Source: Saccharopolyspora erythraea NRRL 2338
GTDB taxonomy: Bacteria > Actinomycetota > Actinomycetes > Mycobacteriales > Pseudonocardiaceae
NCBI RefSeq assembly: GCF_000062885.1
Contig: NC_009142.1
Coordinates: 2,221,584 to 2,285,583, forward strand
Reading direction: 5' to 3'
Length of the DNA stretch: 64,000 bases
The stretch's first letter is position 1, and each line of letters opens with the position of its first letter. The position numbers and the translations under genes were made by a program. Of the stretch, positions 41,646 to 54,455 are shown piece after piece. The notes beneath the pieces are model-generated. The model saw nothing but the letters and a program-made list of their open reading frames with translations. It did not search any database and was not told where the DNA came from.

Positions 41646-42134
41646 TCACTCCTCCCGGGCCGGGCGCGCTTCGGGCGGAAGCACGCCCCAGTCGATTAGC
41701 TGCTCGGTGAGCTCTCCGGGCGTCATGTCGTAGATGATGGCCAGGGATCGCAGGTCCTCGGTGCGGATGGACAGCACCTTGCCGTTGTAGTCGCCGCGCT
41801 GGCTCTGGATGGTGGCCGCGTAGCGGGCCAGCGGGCCCACCTTCTCGGCCGGGAGCTGTTGCAGCCGCTCCAGGTTGATCACGACTTTGGTGGCGGGCTC
41901 GGCGCCGGAAGGCACCCGGCCCTCCGGGAGCAGCTCCGCGACCGGGACCCCGTAGAAGTCGGCCAGCTCGGCCAGCTTCTGCACGGTCACCGCGCGGTCG
42001 CCACGTTCATAGGACCCGACGACCACGGCCTTCCACCGCCCGCCTGACTTCTGCTCGACGCCGTGCAGCGAGAGACCTTGCTGCTGGCGGATAGCGCGGA
42101 GCTTGCCGCCCAGCGCCTTGGCGTAGTCGCCCAT
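41646..42134 (-). CDS. bldD: Developmental master regulator BldD
   Basis: A 162-residue regulator. The N-terminal XRE-type DNA-binding domain (KLRAIRQQQGLSLHGVEQKSGGRWKAVVVGSYERGDRAVTVQKLAELADFYGVPVAELLP) is followed by a C-terminal domain carrying the c-di-GMP signature RxD-x8-RxxD. It is complete here as RGD (113-115) and RTED (124-127). Tetrameric c-di-GMP dimerises BldD, which represses sporulation genes; in erythromycin producers BldD also activates antibiotic genes. ATG 42134 gives the family length. Divergent from the pyr operon, as in Streptomyces. Confidence 0.97.
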   Translation of the reverse strand: MGDYAKALGGKLRAIRQQQGLSLHGVEQKSGGRWKAVVVGSYERGDRAVTVQKLAELADFYGVPVAELLPEGRVPSGAEPATKVVINLERLQQLPAEKVGPLARYAATIQSQRGDYNGKVLSIRTEDLRSLAIIYDMTPGELTEQLIDWGVLPPEARPAREE

Positions 42135-42218
42135 GTGGCGTTTCTCCGTTTCATTCGCCCCGTCAGCCGATACCGGATGCCGAGGAGGCAAGTTCAGATC
42201 GATACGGAGAGTAATGTT

Positions 42219-42230
42219 CGCTCGCGAGCG
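42219..42230. promoter_or_regulatory. 12-bp palindrome in the bldD-pyrR divergent region
   Basis: cgctcgcgagcg is a perfect palindrome 85 bp upstream of the bldD start. It could be an operator or only a chance GC-rich palindrome. A possible pyr promoter -35 (TTGACC, 42292-42297) lies farther right. Confidence 0.3.
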
Positions 42231-42450
42231 TCACCAGGTCAAGTTGGTCTTCGTTCGCAGGGGGGCGAGTACCACCACACCACCCGGACGATTGACCCGC
42301 ACGCATTGATAGCGTACAACGCGGGCCCGGCGGACACCCTGCGGTGCGGCTTTCACCAGCGGCACCGGCGCGGATCCTCCCGTCGCGGAACACCCGTCCT
42401 CACCAGCCGGCCGACAGCCGTCGGGAGAGGACCCGAAGCCATCCTTTAAG

Positions 42451-42480
42451 GACCCGTCCAGTGAGGCGGGGAAGGAGGTC
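42451..42480 (+). promoter_or_regulatory. PyrR-binding RNA hairpin overlapping the pyrR ribosome-binding site
   Basis: The leader contains UCCAGUGAGGC (42457-42467), which fits the PyrR binding-loop consensus UCCNGNGAGGY, flanked by CCCG/CGGG pairing. Upstream ggacc (42450-42454) can also pair with ggtcc (42477-42481), which overlaps the Shine-Dalgarno AAGGAGG (42472-42478). PyrR with UMP should stabilise the hairpin and block ribosome access. This is translational repression, as described for mycobacterial pyrR. Confidence 0.75.
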
Positions 42481-42484
42481 CACC

Positions 42485-43075
42485 GTGGCGTCACGCCACA
42501 AGGCGGGCGCGGCGGATCCGGCCGAGGAGCGCGAGCTCCTGTCGGCCGGTGACGTTGCGCGCACGATAGCCAGGATCGCGCACCAGATCATCGAGAAGAC
42601 CGCTCTGGACACCGGCGGCAGCGACATCGTCCTGCTCGGCATCCCGAAGCGGGGCGCCCCGCTGGCCGACCGGCTGGCCGCCAAGATCAGCGAGTTCAGC
42701 GGTGTGACGGTGCCCACCGGCACCCTCGACATCACCCTCTACCGCGACGACCTGCGCAAACGACCCAACCGTCCCCTCGAGCCGAGCAGCCTTCCCGCCG
42801 ACGGCATCGACGGCTCGCTGGTCGTGCTCGTCGACGACGTCCTCTACTCCGGCCGCACGGTGCGCGCCGCCCTCGACGCCCTGCGCGACCAGGGCCGCCC
42901 GCGCGCGGTGCAGCTGGCGGTGCTGGTCGACCGGGGCCACCGGGAGCTGCCGATCCGCGCCGACTACGTCGGCAAGAACGTGCCGACCTCGCGCAGCGAG
43001 GACGTCGCGGTGCGGCTCACCGAGGTCGACGAGGCCGACGCGGTGGTCCTGCGCCGCAGCGGGGAGGAGTCCTGA
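42485..43075 (+). CDS. pyrR: Bifunctional pyrimidine regulator / uracil phosphoribosyltransferase PyrR
   Basis: A 196-residue type I phosphoribosyltransferase fold. The PRPP-binding loop is [39 protein letters not shown] and [10 protein letters not shown] are PyrR-typical. It senses UMP and represses the operon by binding its leader RNA. GTG 42485 follows AAGGAGG by 6 nt. It overlaps pyrB by one nt. Confidence 0.95.
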   Translation: MASRHKAGAADPAEERELLSAGDVARTIARIAHQIIEKTALDTGGSDIVLLGIPKRGAPLADRLAAKISEFSGVTVPTGTLDITLYRDDLRKRPNRPLEPSSLPADGIDGSLVVLVDDVLYSGRTVRAALDALRDQGRPRAVQLAVLVDRGHRELPIRADYVGKNVPTSRSEDVAVRLTEVDEADAVVLRRSGEES

Positions 43076-44007
43076 TGCGCCACCTGCTGTCCACCGAGGG
43101 GCTCGACGCGGCCACCGCGACCGCCGTGCTCGACACCGCGGGCACCCTCAAGCAGACCCTGCTCGGCCGGGAGGTCCGCAAGCTGCCGACGCTGCGCGGG
43201 CGGACCGTGGTGACGATGTTCTACGAGAACTCCACCCGGACCCGGGTGTCCTTCGAGGTCGCGGGCAAGTGGATGAGCGCCGACGTGATCAACGTGTCGG
43301 CCGGCGCCTCGTCGGTCGGCAAGGGCGAGTCGCTGCGCGACACCGCGCTGACCCTGTCGGCGGCGGGTGCGGACTGCGTGATCGTGCGCCACCCGGCCTC
43401 CGGCGCGGCGCACCGGCTGGCGGGCTGGCTGGAGGCCACCGGCACCCAGGTCGTCAACGCCGGTGACGGCATGCACGAGCACCCGACGCAGGCGCTGCTG
43501 GACGCCGCGACGCTGCGCGAGCGGCTGGGCGAGCTGGCGGGCAGGCGCGTCGCGATCGTCGGCGACCTGCTGCACAGCCGGGTCGCGCGCTCCAACGTGC
43601 ACCTGCTGCGCACGCTCGGCGCGCAGGTCGTGCTGGTCGCGCCGCCGACGCTGGTACCCGCCGGCGTCGAGCACTGGGGCGCCGAGGTCCGCCACGAGCT
43701 CGATCCGGAACTGCCCGGGCTCGACGCGGTGATGCTGCTGCGGGTGCAGGCCGAGCGGATGCACGGCGGGTTCTTCCCGTCGGCGCGCGAGTACTCGATC
43801 GCCTACGGCATGAACGAGGCCAGGCTCGCCAGGCTGCCCGAGCACGCCGTGGTGCTGCACCCCGGTCCGATGCTGCGCGGCATGGAGATCGCCCCGGCGG
43901 TGGCCGACTCCCCGCGGGCGGCCATCACCGAGCAGGTCCGCAACGGCGTGCACGTGCGGATGGCGGTGCTCTACCACCTGTTGGCCGGAGAGGAGATCGC
44001 GGCATGA
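43075..44007 (+). CDS. pyrB: Aspartate carbamoyltransferase catalytic subunit
   Basis: A 310-residue ATCase. The carbamoyl-phosphate loop is [22 protein letters not shown] contributes the 80s-loop equivalent, and [11 protein letters not shown] and RVQAERM follow. It makes N-carbamoyl-aspartate. No regulatory pyrI is nearby, as in other actinobacteria. It overlaps pyrR and pyrC. Confidence 0.97.
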   Translation: MRHLLSTEGLDAATATAVLDTAGTLKQTLLGREVRKLPTLRGRTVVTMFYENSTRTRVSFEVAGKWMSADVINVSAGASSVGKGESLRDTALTLSAAGADCVIVRHPASGAAHRLAGWLEATGTQVVNAGDGMHEHPTQALLDAATLRERLGELAGRRVAIVGDLLHSRVARSNVHLLRTLGAQVVLVAPPTLVPAGVEHWGAEVRHELDPELPGLDAVMLLRVQAERMHGGFFPSAREYSIAYGMNEARLARLPEHAVVLHPGPMLRGMEIAPAVADSPRAAITEQVRNGVHVRMAVLYHLLAGEEIAA

Positions 44008-45302
44008 GCCGGGTGCTGCTGAAGGATGTTCGTCCCTACGGCGAGGGTGAGCCGGTCGACCTGCTCGTCGACGGCGGGCTGATCGCCGAGATCGGCGCGG
44101 ACCTGCGGGTCGACGCCGACGAGATCGTGCACGCCGGCGGTGCGGTCGCGCTGCCCGGTTTCGTGGACCTGCACACCCACCTGCGCGAACCGGGGCGCGA
44201 GGACACCGAGACGATCGAGACCGGTTCGGTGGCCGCGGCGCTGGGCGGCTACACCGCGGTCTTCGCCATGGCCAACACCGACCCGGTCGCCGACAACGCG
44301 GTGGTCGTGGAGCACGTGTGGCGGCGGGGCCGCGAGGTCGGCCTGGTCGACGTGCACCCGGTGGGCGCGGTCACCGTCGGCCTGGCCGGGGAGAAGCTGG
44401 CCGAGCTGGGCACGATGGCGCGCTCGTCGGCCGGGGTGCGGCTGTTCTCCGACGACGGCCACTGCGTGCACGACCCGCTGGTCATGCGGCGCGCGCTGGA
44501 GTACACCAGGGCGCTGGGCGGAGTCGTCGCCCAGCACGCCGAGGAGCCGAGGCTGACCGTCGGCGCGCAGGCCCACGAGGGCGCCAACGCCGCGAAGCTC
44601 GGCCTGGAGGGCTGGCCCGCCCCGGCCGAGGAGGCCATCGTGGCCCGCGACTGCCTGCTGTCCGGGCACACCGGCGGCACGCTGCACGTCTGCCACGTCT
44701 CCACCGCGGGCACCGCCGAGATCCTGCGCTGGTGGAAGTCGCAGGAGCGCCGGGGCCGGGTGTCGGCCGAGGTCACGCCGCACCACCTGCTGCTGACCGA
44801 CGACCTGCTCGCCGGCTACGACCCGCTCTACAAGGTCAACCCGCCGCTGCGCACCGACGACGACGTGCGCGCGCTGCGGCAGGCGCTGGCCGACGGCACC
44901 GTGGACTGCGTGGCCACCGACCACGCCCCGCACGCCGACCAGGACAAGACCTGCGAGTGGTCGGCGGCCCGGCCGGGCATGCTGGGACTGCAGACCGCGC
45001 TCGGCGTCGTGGTCGCCACGATGGTCGAGACCGGGCTGCTGGACTGGCGCGGCGTGGCGCGGGTGATGAGCGAGCGCCCCGCGGAGATCGCGGGGCTGGC
45101 CGACCAGGGACGTCCGGTCGCCGCGGGCGAACCGGCGAACCTGGTGCTGGTCGACGGCGGTGCGCGCTGGACGGTGCGCGGCGCCGAGCTGGCCAGCATC
45201 GCCGAGAACTCGCCGTACGAGGGCATGGAGCTGCCCGGGCGGGTGGTCGCCACGATGCTGCGCGGGACGATCACGGCGGTCGAGGGCAAGGTGAGGCGCT
45301 GA
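44004..45302 (+). CDS. pyrC: Dihydroorotase
   Basis: A 432-residue class I dihydroorotase. The zinc ligands begin with [15 protein letters not shown]; further ligands are in the [18 protein letters not shown] and [14 protein letters not shown] segments. It cyclises carbamoyl-aspartate. ATG 44004 overlaps pyrB by 4 nt and its stop overlaps the next gene by one nt. Confidence 0.97.
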   Translation: MSRVLLKDVRPYGEGEPVDLLVDGGLIAEIGADLRVDADEIVHAGGAVALPGFVDLHTHLREPGREDTETIETGSVAAALGGYTAVFAMANTDPVADNAVVVEHVWRRGREVGLVDVHPVGAVTVGLAGEKLAELGTMARSSAGVRLFSDDGHCVHDPLVMRRALEYTRALGGVVAQHAEEPRLTVGAQAHEGANAAKLGLEGWPAPAEEAIVARDCLLSGHTGGTLHVCHVSTAGTAEILRWWKSQERRGRVSAEVTPHHLLLTDDLLAGYDPLYKVNPPLRTDDDVRALRQALADGTVDCVATDHAPHADQDKTCEWSAARPGMLGLQTALGVVVATMVETGLLDWRGVARVMSERPAEIAGLADQGRPVAAGEPANLVLVDGGARWTVRGAELASIAENSPYEGMELPGRVVATMLRGTITAVEGKVRR

Positions 45303-45838
45303 TGGAGCTGGAGCGCTTGCTGTGGGTGCTGGGGATGCTGGCGCTGGCGGCGCTGGTGTTCTTCGGGATGCGCCGGGGCTGGGTGAACCGGGCGCGGCGG
45401 CAGGCCGCGGAGCTGCCCGGCTTCCCGGAGGCGCCGGAGGACGCCGGTGCGGAGCTGCTCGCGGCCGCGACCGGCATGTACGTCGGCACCACGACGGCCG
45501 GTGACTGGCAGGACCGCATCGCCGTCGGCGACGTCGGGCACCGCGCGAACGGCACCGTCCACCTGCACCGGTCGGGGCTGCGGATCGACCGCGACGGCGC
45601 GAGTCCGCTGTGGATCCCGGCCGCGTCCGTCCAGGACGCCCGCGTGGACCACAAGCTGGCGAACAAGGTCGTGCCCGGAGCGGGGCTGCTGGTGGTGACC
45701 TGGCGGCTCGGGGAGCGGTCGCTGGACACCGGCTTCCGCTGCGACGACAAGGAAGTGCACAACGAGTGGGTCGAGGCAGTGCGGGCACTGGCCACCCCGG
45801 AGGAGACCGCGAGTCCGCGGCAGGAGGAGCAACTATGA
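45302..45838 (+). CDS. Membrane-anchored PH-like domain protein in the pyr operon
   Basis: A 178-residue protein with one N-terminal membrane helix (LLWVLGMLALAALVFFGM) and a cytoplasmic beta-rich domain (MYVGTTTAGDWQDRIAVGDVGHRANGTVHLHRSGLRIDRDGASPLWIPAASVQDARVD), resembling bacterial PH-like domains. It is the counterpart of Rv1382, which holds the same place between pyrC and carA in mycobacteria. It overlaps both neighbours, so it is in the operon. The function is unknown. Confidence 0.85.
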   Translation: MELERLLWVLGMLALAALVFFGMRRGWVNRARRQAAELPGFPEAPEDAGAELLAAATGMYVGTTTAGDWQDRIAVGDVGHRANGTVHLHRSGLRIDRDGASPLWIPAASVQDARVDHKLANKVVPGAGLLVVTWRLGERSLDTGFRCDDKEVHNEWVEAVRALATPEETASPRQEEQL

Positions 45839-46955
45839 CCGCGCACACGCCTGCGGCGCTGGTACTGGAGGACGGGCGGATCTTCCGGGGAGAGGCCTAC
45901 GGCGCCGAGGGGAGCACCCTGGGCGAGGTGGTGTTCTCCACCGGCATGACCGGCTACCAGGAGACGCTGACCGACCCGTCGTACCACCGCCAGATCGTGG
46001 TGCAGACCGCGCCGCAGATCGGCAACACCGGCTGGAACGACGAGGACGACGAGTCGGCCCGCATCTGGGTCGCCGGGTACGCGGTGCGCGACCCGGCCCG
46101 GGTGCCGTCGAACTGGCGCTCGCTGCGTCCGCTCGACGAGGAGCTGCGGCGGCAGGGCATCGTCGGCATCTCCGGTCTGGACACCCGCACCGTGACCCGG
46201 CACGTCCGCGAGCACGGCGCGATGCGCGGCGGGATCTTCTCCGGCCACGACCTGCGCTCCGACGAGGAGATGGTGGAGAAGGTCGTCGCCAGCGCCGGGA
46301 TGGTCGGCGCCGACCTGGCCGGTGACGTCACCACCGCCGAGCCCTACGTGGTCCCGGCGGTCGGGGAGAAGCGGTTCACCGTCGCCGCGCTGGACCTGGG
46401 CATCAAGTCCAACACCCCGCGGATGATGGCCCAGCGCGGCATCGAGGTCCACGTGATGCCGCTGGCCTCCACACTGGAGGAGGTGCTCTCGGTCGGCGCC
46501 GACGGGCTGTTCCTGTCCAACGGGCCCGGCGACCCGGCCACCACCGACCAGCAGGTCGAGCTGACCAGGCAGGCCCTGGACCGCAAGCTGCCGCTGTTCG
46601 GCATCTGCTTCGGCAACCAGATCCTCGGCCGCGCGCTGGGCCGGGGAACCTACAAGCTGCGCTACGGCCACCGCGGGATCAACATCCCGGTCATCGACGC
46701 CGAGACCGGCAGGGTGGCGATCACCGCGCAGAACCACGGCTTCGCCGTCGAGGGCGAGCCGGGGGAGCGCTTCGACACCGAATTCGGCCGCGCGATGGTG
46801 AGCCACCACTGCGCCAACGACGGCGCGGTGGAGGGGCTCCGGCTGCTCGACGGCCCGGCGTTCAGCGTGCAGTACCACCCCGAGGCGGCGGCGGGCCCGC
46901 ACGACGCCGCCCCCCTGTTCGACCAGTTCGTAGACATGATGAGTGAGGCGCGCTG

Positions 46956-46956
<1 letters not shown>
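45835..46956 (+). CDS. carA: Carbamoyl-phosphate synthase small subunit
   Basis: A 373-residue glutaminase subunit. The N-terminal CPSase domain ([43 protein letters not shown]) is followed by a class I amidotransferase domain with the catalytic Cys in [13 protein letters not shown] and the His/Glu in [13 protein letters not shown]. It feeds ammonia to CarB. ATG 45835 follows GGAGGAG and overlaps the upstream stop. Confidence 0.97.
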
Positions 46957-50284
<3,328 letters not shown>

Positions 50285-50288
<4 letters not shown>

Positions 50289-51124
50289 TGACCCAGGGCT
50301 TCGGGCAGCGCCTGGCCGACGCGACGGCCGCGCGCGGACCGCTGTGCGTGGGCATCGACCCGCACCCGGCGCTGCTCAGCGCCTGGGACCTGCCGGAGGA
50401 CGCCGGCGGTCTGGAGCGCTTCGCGCTGACGGCGGTGGAGGCGCTTGCCGGTGAGGTCGCGGTGCTCAAGCCGCAGTCGGCGTTCTTCGAGGTCTACGGC
50501 TCGGCCGGGGTCGCGGTGCTGGAGCGCACCATCGCCGAGGCCAGGCAGGCCGGGGCGCTGGTGCTGCTCGACGTCAAGCGCGGCGACATCGGCTCGACGA
50601 TGACGGCCTACGCCATGGCCTACCTCGACGAGCACTCGCCGCTGGCGGCCGACGCGATCACCGCGTCGCCCTACCTGGGCTACGGATCGCTGGCCCCGGC
50701 CATCGGCATCGCCGAGCAGACCGGGCGCGGGGTGTTCGTGCTGGCCCGCACGTCGAACCCGGAGGGCGCCGGGCTCCAGCGCTCGGTGCACGGCAGCGGC
50801 GACTCGATCGCCCAGTACATCGTGGACTCGGCGGCGGAGACCAATGCCGGCGCCGACCCGATGGGCTACGTCGGCGTCGTCGCGGGCGCCACCATCAAGC
50901 CGGGTGAGCTGGACTTCTCCAAGCTCAACGGCCCGATCCTGGCTCCGGGGCTCGGGGCGCAGGGGGCGACGGTGGCCGACCTGCGCGCGGTGTTCGGGCC
51001 GGCCCTGCCGCAGGTCCTGCCCGCCACGGCCCGCGACGTGCTGCACCACGGCCCCGACGTCGGTGGCCTGCGCTCGGCGGCGCGGCGCGTCCGCGACGAC
51101 CTGGCGCGGCTGCTGGTCGCCTGA
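50285..51124 (+). CDS. pyrF: Orotidine 5'-phosphate decarboxylase, type 2
   Basis: A 279-residue OMP decarboxylase of the longer type 2 family. The catalytic DxKxxD is in [19 protein letters not shown], and [16 protein letters not shown] and [10 protein letters not shown] match the actinobacterial subfamily. It makes UMP. ATG 50285 overlaps carB by 4 nt. It ends the operon. Confidence 0.96.
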
Positions 51125-51139
51125 CGGCAACGCGATACC

Positions 51140-51171
51140 AACGGGGCTCCTCGTCCGCGAGGGGCCCCGTT
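51140..51171 (+). terminator. Terminator of the pyr operon
   Basis: A 14-bp stem (51140-51153 with 51158-51171) containing one G-T pair and a 4-nt loop, 15 nt after the pyrF stop. Confidence 0.8.
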
Positions 51172-51265
51172 CGGCATTTCCGGGGTCCTCTCGACTGTCT
51201 TCGAACCCACTTGGGGTGGCGGTGCTGGTTGCTGCTGCGCCGCTTCAAAGACCAAAGACAGGCAC

Positions 51266-51691
51266 TCAGGCCTGCGGCTCGCCGTCGCCGGGCGAGAGCT
51301 TGCCCAGGAGTCGGCGCAGTTGCTCGCGTTCCCGCGTGGTCAGCCTGTCCAGCATCGCGGTGTCGACTTCCTCGGCGACCGGCTCGGTGGTGCGCAGCTC
51401 CGCGCGTCCCTCGTCGGTCAGCTCCAGGAGCCTGCGCCTGCGGTCGGTCTCGTCGACGGCGCGCCGGACCAGACCGCGCTGTTCCAAGCGCAGCAGCAGC
51501 GAGGCCAGCGTCGCCTTGTCGATCGCCGCGAGCTGGCCGAGCGCGGCCTGCTCGATGCCGGGCCTGCGGCTGATCGCGCTGAGCACGGCGTACTGGGGCT
51601 TGGTGAGGTGGGGCAGCCGCGCCTGCCAGCGCGCGCCGTGCTCCTGGAGGGCTCGCCGCATGAGGTGGAAAACGGGCTGGTCCAGTTCCAC
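51266..51691 (-). CDS. MarR-family regulator
   Basis: A 141-residue winged-helix regulator. PQYAVLSAISRRPGIEQAALGQLAAIDKATLASLLLRLEQRGLVRRAVDETDRRRRLLELTDEG is the MarR DNA-binding region with the DxRxR wing. The start is taken at GTG 51691 with GGAG 8 nt upstream. It is divergent from the vdcB-type gene, and two palindromes in the shared promoter are its likely operators. It probably senses a phenolic acid such as vanillate or 4-hydroxybenzoate (inference). Confidence 0.88.
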   Translation of the reverse strand: MELDQPVFHLMRRALQEHGARWQARLPHLTKPQYAVLSAISRRPGIEQAALGQLAAIDKATLASLLLRLEQRGLVRRAVDETDRRRRLLELTDEGRAELRTTEPVAEEVDTAMLDRLTTREREQLRRLLGKLSPGDGEPQA

Positions 51692-51863
51692 GTGAGGTCT
51701 CCAGCAGGCTGGGGAGTTTCGGGAAAGCGCCCGGGGTCGGTGCGACCTCGGACGACCGCTCCGGCTCGCGGCTCGGGCGGCTTCACCGTCCGTGGAACGA
51801 ACCCTAGACGAACCGGGCGCGACACGTCGCGGGGTACTCGCATCGACCGGTGATAGTATGTAC

Positions 51864-51890
51864 ACGAACGTTCGTACACGAACTAGTTCG
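51864..51890. promoter_or_regulatory. Tandem palindromic operators between MarR and vdcB genes
   Basis: acgaacgttcgt (51864-51875) and cgaactagttcg (51879-51890) are perfect 12-bp palindromes sharing the GAAC/GTTC half-site. They lie just downstream of a possible -10 (tagtat, 51854-51859) of the vdcB promoter, so bound repressor would block it. Confidence 0.65.
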
Positions 51891-51908
51891 CCGACCATTG
51901 GAGGGAAC

Positions 51909-52502
51909 ATGCGGGTGATCATCGGGATGACCGGTGCCACCGGCGCGCCCCTCGGAGTGCGGCTGCTGGAGGTGTTGCACGACCTGCCGCAGGTGCGGAC
52001 GCACCTGGTGATGAGCAGGTGGGCGCGGACCACGATCGAGCTGGAGACCCCGCGCACCGCGCGCGAGGTCGCCGCATTGGCCGACGTCGTGCACGGCTCC
52101 GGCGACCAGGCGGCCGCCATCTCGTCGGGCTCGTTCCGCACCGACGGCATGATCATCGCCCCGTGCAGCATGAAGACGCTGGCCGGCATCCGCGTCGGCT
52201 ACGCCGACGGCCTCGTGGGACGCGCCGCCGACGTGGTCCTCAAGGAACGCCGCAAGCTCGTGCTCGTTCCCCGCGAGACACCGCTGAGCGAGATCCACCT
52301 GGAGAACATGCTCGCGCTGTCGCGGATGGGCGCGGTGGTGGTGCCGCCGATGCCCGCCTTCTACAACCACCCGGAGTCCGTCGACGACGTCGTCGACCAC
52401 GTCGTGGCCCGGGTGCTCGACCAGTTCGACCTGCCTGCCGCCGCCGCGCGCCGCTGGCGCGGGCTCGCCGCGGCTCGTGGCACCACAGACCTGAAGGGGT
52501 GA
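51909..52502 (+). CDS. vdcB: UbiX-like flavin prenyltransferase, hydroxyarylate decarboxylase subunit B
   Basis: A 197-residue UbiX/Pad1 flavoprotein. MRVIIGMTGATGAPLGVRLLEVL is the FMN-binding start; GSFRTDGMIIAPCSMKTLAGI and LKERRKLVLVPRETPLSEIHLENML complete the prenyl-FMN synthase signature. It should supply prenylated FMN to the UbiD partner 4 nt downstream. GAGGGAA precedes ATG 51909. The vdc name rests on operon structure with the next two genes. Confidence 0.92.
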   Translation: MRVIIGMTGATGAPLGVRLLEVLHDLPQVRTHLVMSRWARTTIELETPRTAREVAALADVVHGSGDQAAAISSGSFRTDGMIIAPCSMKTLAGIRVGYADGLVGRAADVVLKERRKLVLVPRETPLSEIHLENMLALSRMGAVVVPPMPAFYNHPESVDDVVDHVVARVLDQFDLPAAAARRWRGLAAARGTTDLKG

Positions 52503-52506
52503 ACCG

Positions 52507-53931
52507 ATGGCGTACGACGATCTGCGGTCCTTCCTGGCCGCGCTGGACGAGCAGGGCCAACTGCTGCACGTCGCCGAACAGGTGATGCCCGAACCCGACC
52601 TGGGTGCCTCGGCCAACGCGGCTTCCCGGCTGGGCTCCGGCGCACCCGCGCTGTACTTCGACGACATCGCCGGCTTCACCAGCGCCCGCGTCGCGCTCAA
52701 CGTGCACGGGTCCTGGGCCAACCACGCGGTCGCGATGGGCATGCCCGCGACGACCTCGACCAGGGAGCAGGTCGAGGAGTTCGTCCGCCGGTGGGAGGAC
52801 TTCCCGGTGCCGCCCGAACGCCGCACCGACCCGCCGTTCGCCGAGAACGCTCTCCAGGGCGACGAGGTGGACCTCTTCTCGGTGCTGCCGCTGTTCCGCC
52901 TCAACGAAGGGGACGGCGGCTTCTACGTCGACAAGGCCGCCGTGGTCTCCCGCGACCCGCGGGACCCGGACCACTTCGGCAAGCAGAACGTCGGCGTGTA
53001 CCGGATGCAGGTCAAGGGCCGCAACCGGCTCGGCCTGCAGCCGGTGCCGATGCACGACATCGCGCTGCACCTGGACGAGGCCGAACGGGCGGGTGAGGAC
53101 CTGCCGGTCGCCATCGCCCTGGGCAACGACCCGATGATCTCGGTCGTGGCCGGCACCCCGCTGGCCTACGACCAGTCCGAGTACGAGATGGCCGGCGCGC
53201 TGCGCGGTGCCCCGGCGCCCATCGCCACGGCACCGCTGACCGGGATCGACGTTCCCTGGGGCTGCGAAGTGCTGCTGGAGGGCGTGGTCGAGGGCCGCGA
53301 GCGCGAGATCGAGGGGCCGTTCGGCGAGTTCACCGGGCACTACTCGGGCGGCCGCAGCATGCCCGTGGTGCGCGTGGACCGGATCTCCTACCGGACCGAC
53401 CCGGTCTTCGAGTCGCTGTACCTGGGCATGCCGTGGACCGAGGTCGACCACCTGATCGGCCCGGCCACCTGCGTGCCGCTCCACCAGCAGCTCAAGGCGG
53501 AGTTCCCGGAGGTGCGCGCGGTCAACGCGATGTACACCCACGGGCTGCTGGCGATCGTGTCGACCGCTAAGCGCTACGGCGGATTCGCCAAGGCCGTCGG
53601 GCTGCGCACCATGACCACTCCCCACGGCCTCGGCTACTGCAAGCTCGTGATCGTGGTCGACGAGGACGTCGACCCGTTCGACCTGCCGCAGGTGATGTGG
53701 GCGCTGTCGACCAAGGTCAACCCGGCGGGGGACCTGGTGAACCTGCCCGGCATGTCGGTGCTGGAGCTCGATCCGGGATCGCAGCCGCCGGGAATGTCCA
53801 ACAAGCTGGTGATCGACGCGACGACCCCGGTGTCTCCCGACGCGCGCGGCCACTACAGCCAGCCGGTCGCCGACCTGCCCGAGGCGGCGGCCTGGGTCGG
53901 GAAGCTGCAAGAGCTGATGAGCCGGAAGTGA
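52507..53931 (+). CDS. vdcC: UbiD-family hydroxyarylic acid decarboxylase, subunit C
   Basis: A 474-residue UbiD enzyme performing non-oxidative decarboxylation of vanillate or 4-hydroxybenzoate-type acids with prenyl-FMN. DLRSFLAALDEQGQLLHVAEQV opens the family. NVGVYRMQVKGRNRLGLQPVPMHDIALH lies in the cofactor domain, and GPFGEFTGHYSGGRSMPVVRVDRISYR and VIVVDEDVDPFDLPQVMWALSTKV are conserved. The exact aromatic substrate is not predictable. Confidence 0.93.
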   Translation: MAYDDLRSFLAALDEQGQLLHVAEQVMPEPDLGASANAASRLGSGAPALYFDDIAGFTSARVALNVHGSWANHAVAMGMPATTSTREQVEEFVRRWEDFPVPPERRTDPPFAENALQGDEVDLFSVLPLFRLNEGDGGFYVDKAAVVSRDPRDPDHFGKQNVGVYRMQVKGRNRLGLQPVPMHDIALHLDEAERAGEDLPVAIALGNDPMISVVAGTPLAYDQSEYEMAGALRGAPAPIATAPLTGIDVPWGCEVLLEGVVEGREREIEGPFGEFTGHYSGGRSMPVVRVDRISYRTDPVFESLYLGMPWTEVDHLIGPATCVPLHQQLKAEFPEVRAVNAMYTHGLLAIVSTAKRYGGFAKAVGLRTMTTPHGLGYCKLVIVVDEDVDPFDLPQVMWALSTKVNPAGDLVNLPGMSVLELDPGSQPPGMSNKLVIDATTPVSPDARGHYSQPVADLPEAAAWVGKLQELMSRK

Positions 53932-53957
53932 CCGCACCGCGGAAGGAGGATGTCGCG

Positions 53958-54188
53958 ATGATGTGTCCGCGCTGCGCGTGGCAGGAGGTGCGGCGGCTGG
54001 CGGTGTCGCCGGTCGCGGGCGTGTGGGAGGTGTTGCAGTGCGCGCGTTGCCTCTACGCCTGGCGCACCACCGAACCCGACCGGCGGACCTGCCGGGAGTC
54101 CTATCCGCAGGCTTTCCGGATGACGCAGGCCGACATCGACGCCGCACCCGAGCTGCCGGCGGTGCCGCCGCTGCGGGAGGGTGCCTGA
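53958..54188 (+). CDS. vdcD: Hydroxyarylic acid decarboxylase subunit D
   Basis: A 76-residue protein with two CxxC zinc-binding pairs (MCPRC and CARC) and the family pattern SPVAGVWEVLQCARCLYAWRTTEPDRRTCRESYPQAFRMTQADIDAAPELP. In Streptomyces and Sedimentibacter this small subunit is required for decarboxylase activity. ATG 53958 is preferred over GTG 53928 because GGAAGGAGG lies 8 nt upstream. Confidence 0.9.
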   Translation: MMCPRCAWQEVRRLAVSPVAGVWEVLQCARCLYAWRTTEPDRRTCRESYPQAFRMTQADIDAAPELPAVPPLREGA

Positions 54189-54189
54189 A

Positions 54190-54447
54190 GTGGACGACGC
54201 GCTGATGTGGGAGGTGCGGGCGGCGCCAGGGCGGATGCCCGAGCTTCTCGACTGGATCGACCGCACTGCGCTGCCGCTGCTGCGGAACGCGAACGCGGCC
54301 GATGTCTACAGGTCCACAGAGGACAGATTGGTCGTCGTCGCGCACTTCGCCGGTGATCCGGTGTTCCTGCCGGATCCTCCGCGGGGCCTGGTGGCGAGAC
54401 CGGCCCACCAGTGGACTTTCGAGCGGATCCGCCGGGTTCACGGCTGA
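54190..54447 (+). CDS. Small protein downstream of vdcD, possible dimeric alpha/beta barrel
   Basis: An 85-residue protein starting at GTG 54190, 10 nt after GGGAGG, just behind vdcD. MWEVRAAPGRMPELLDWIDRTALPLLRNANAADVYRSTEDRLVVVAHFAGDP reads as beta-alpha-beta with the spacing of antibiotic-biosynthesis-monooxygenase-like (dimeric alpha/beta barrel) proteins, but I cannot prove the family. Tight linkage suggests a role with the decarboxylase. Confidence 0.65.
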   Translation: MDDALMWEVRAAPGRMPELLDWIDRTALPLLRNANAADVYRSTEDRLVVVAHFAGDPVFLPDPPRGLVARPAHQWTFERIRRVHG

Positions 54448-54455
54448 CCACGCCT

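Noticed and set aside
51140-51171. Possible riboswitch after pyrF
   Set aside because: A simple hairpin right behind the last operon gene with no downstream gene on that strand; best explained as a terminator.
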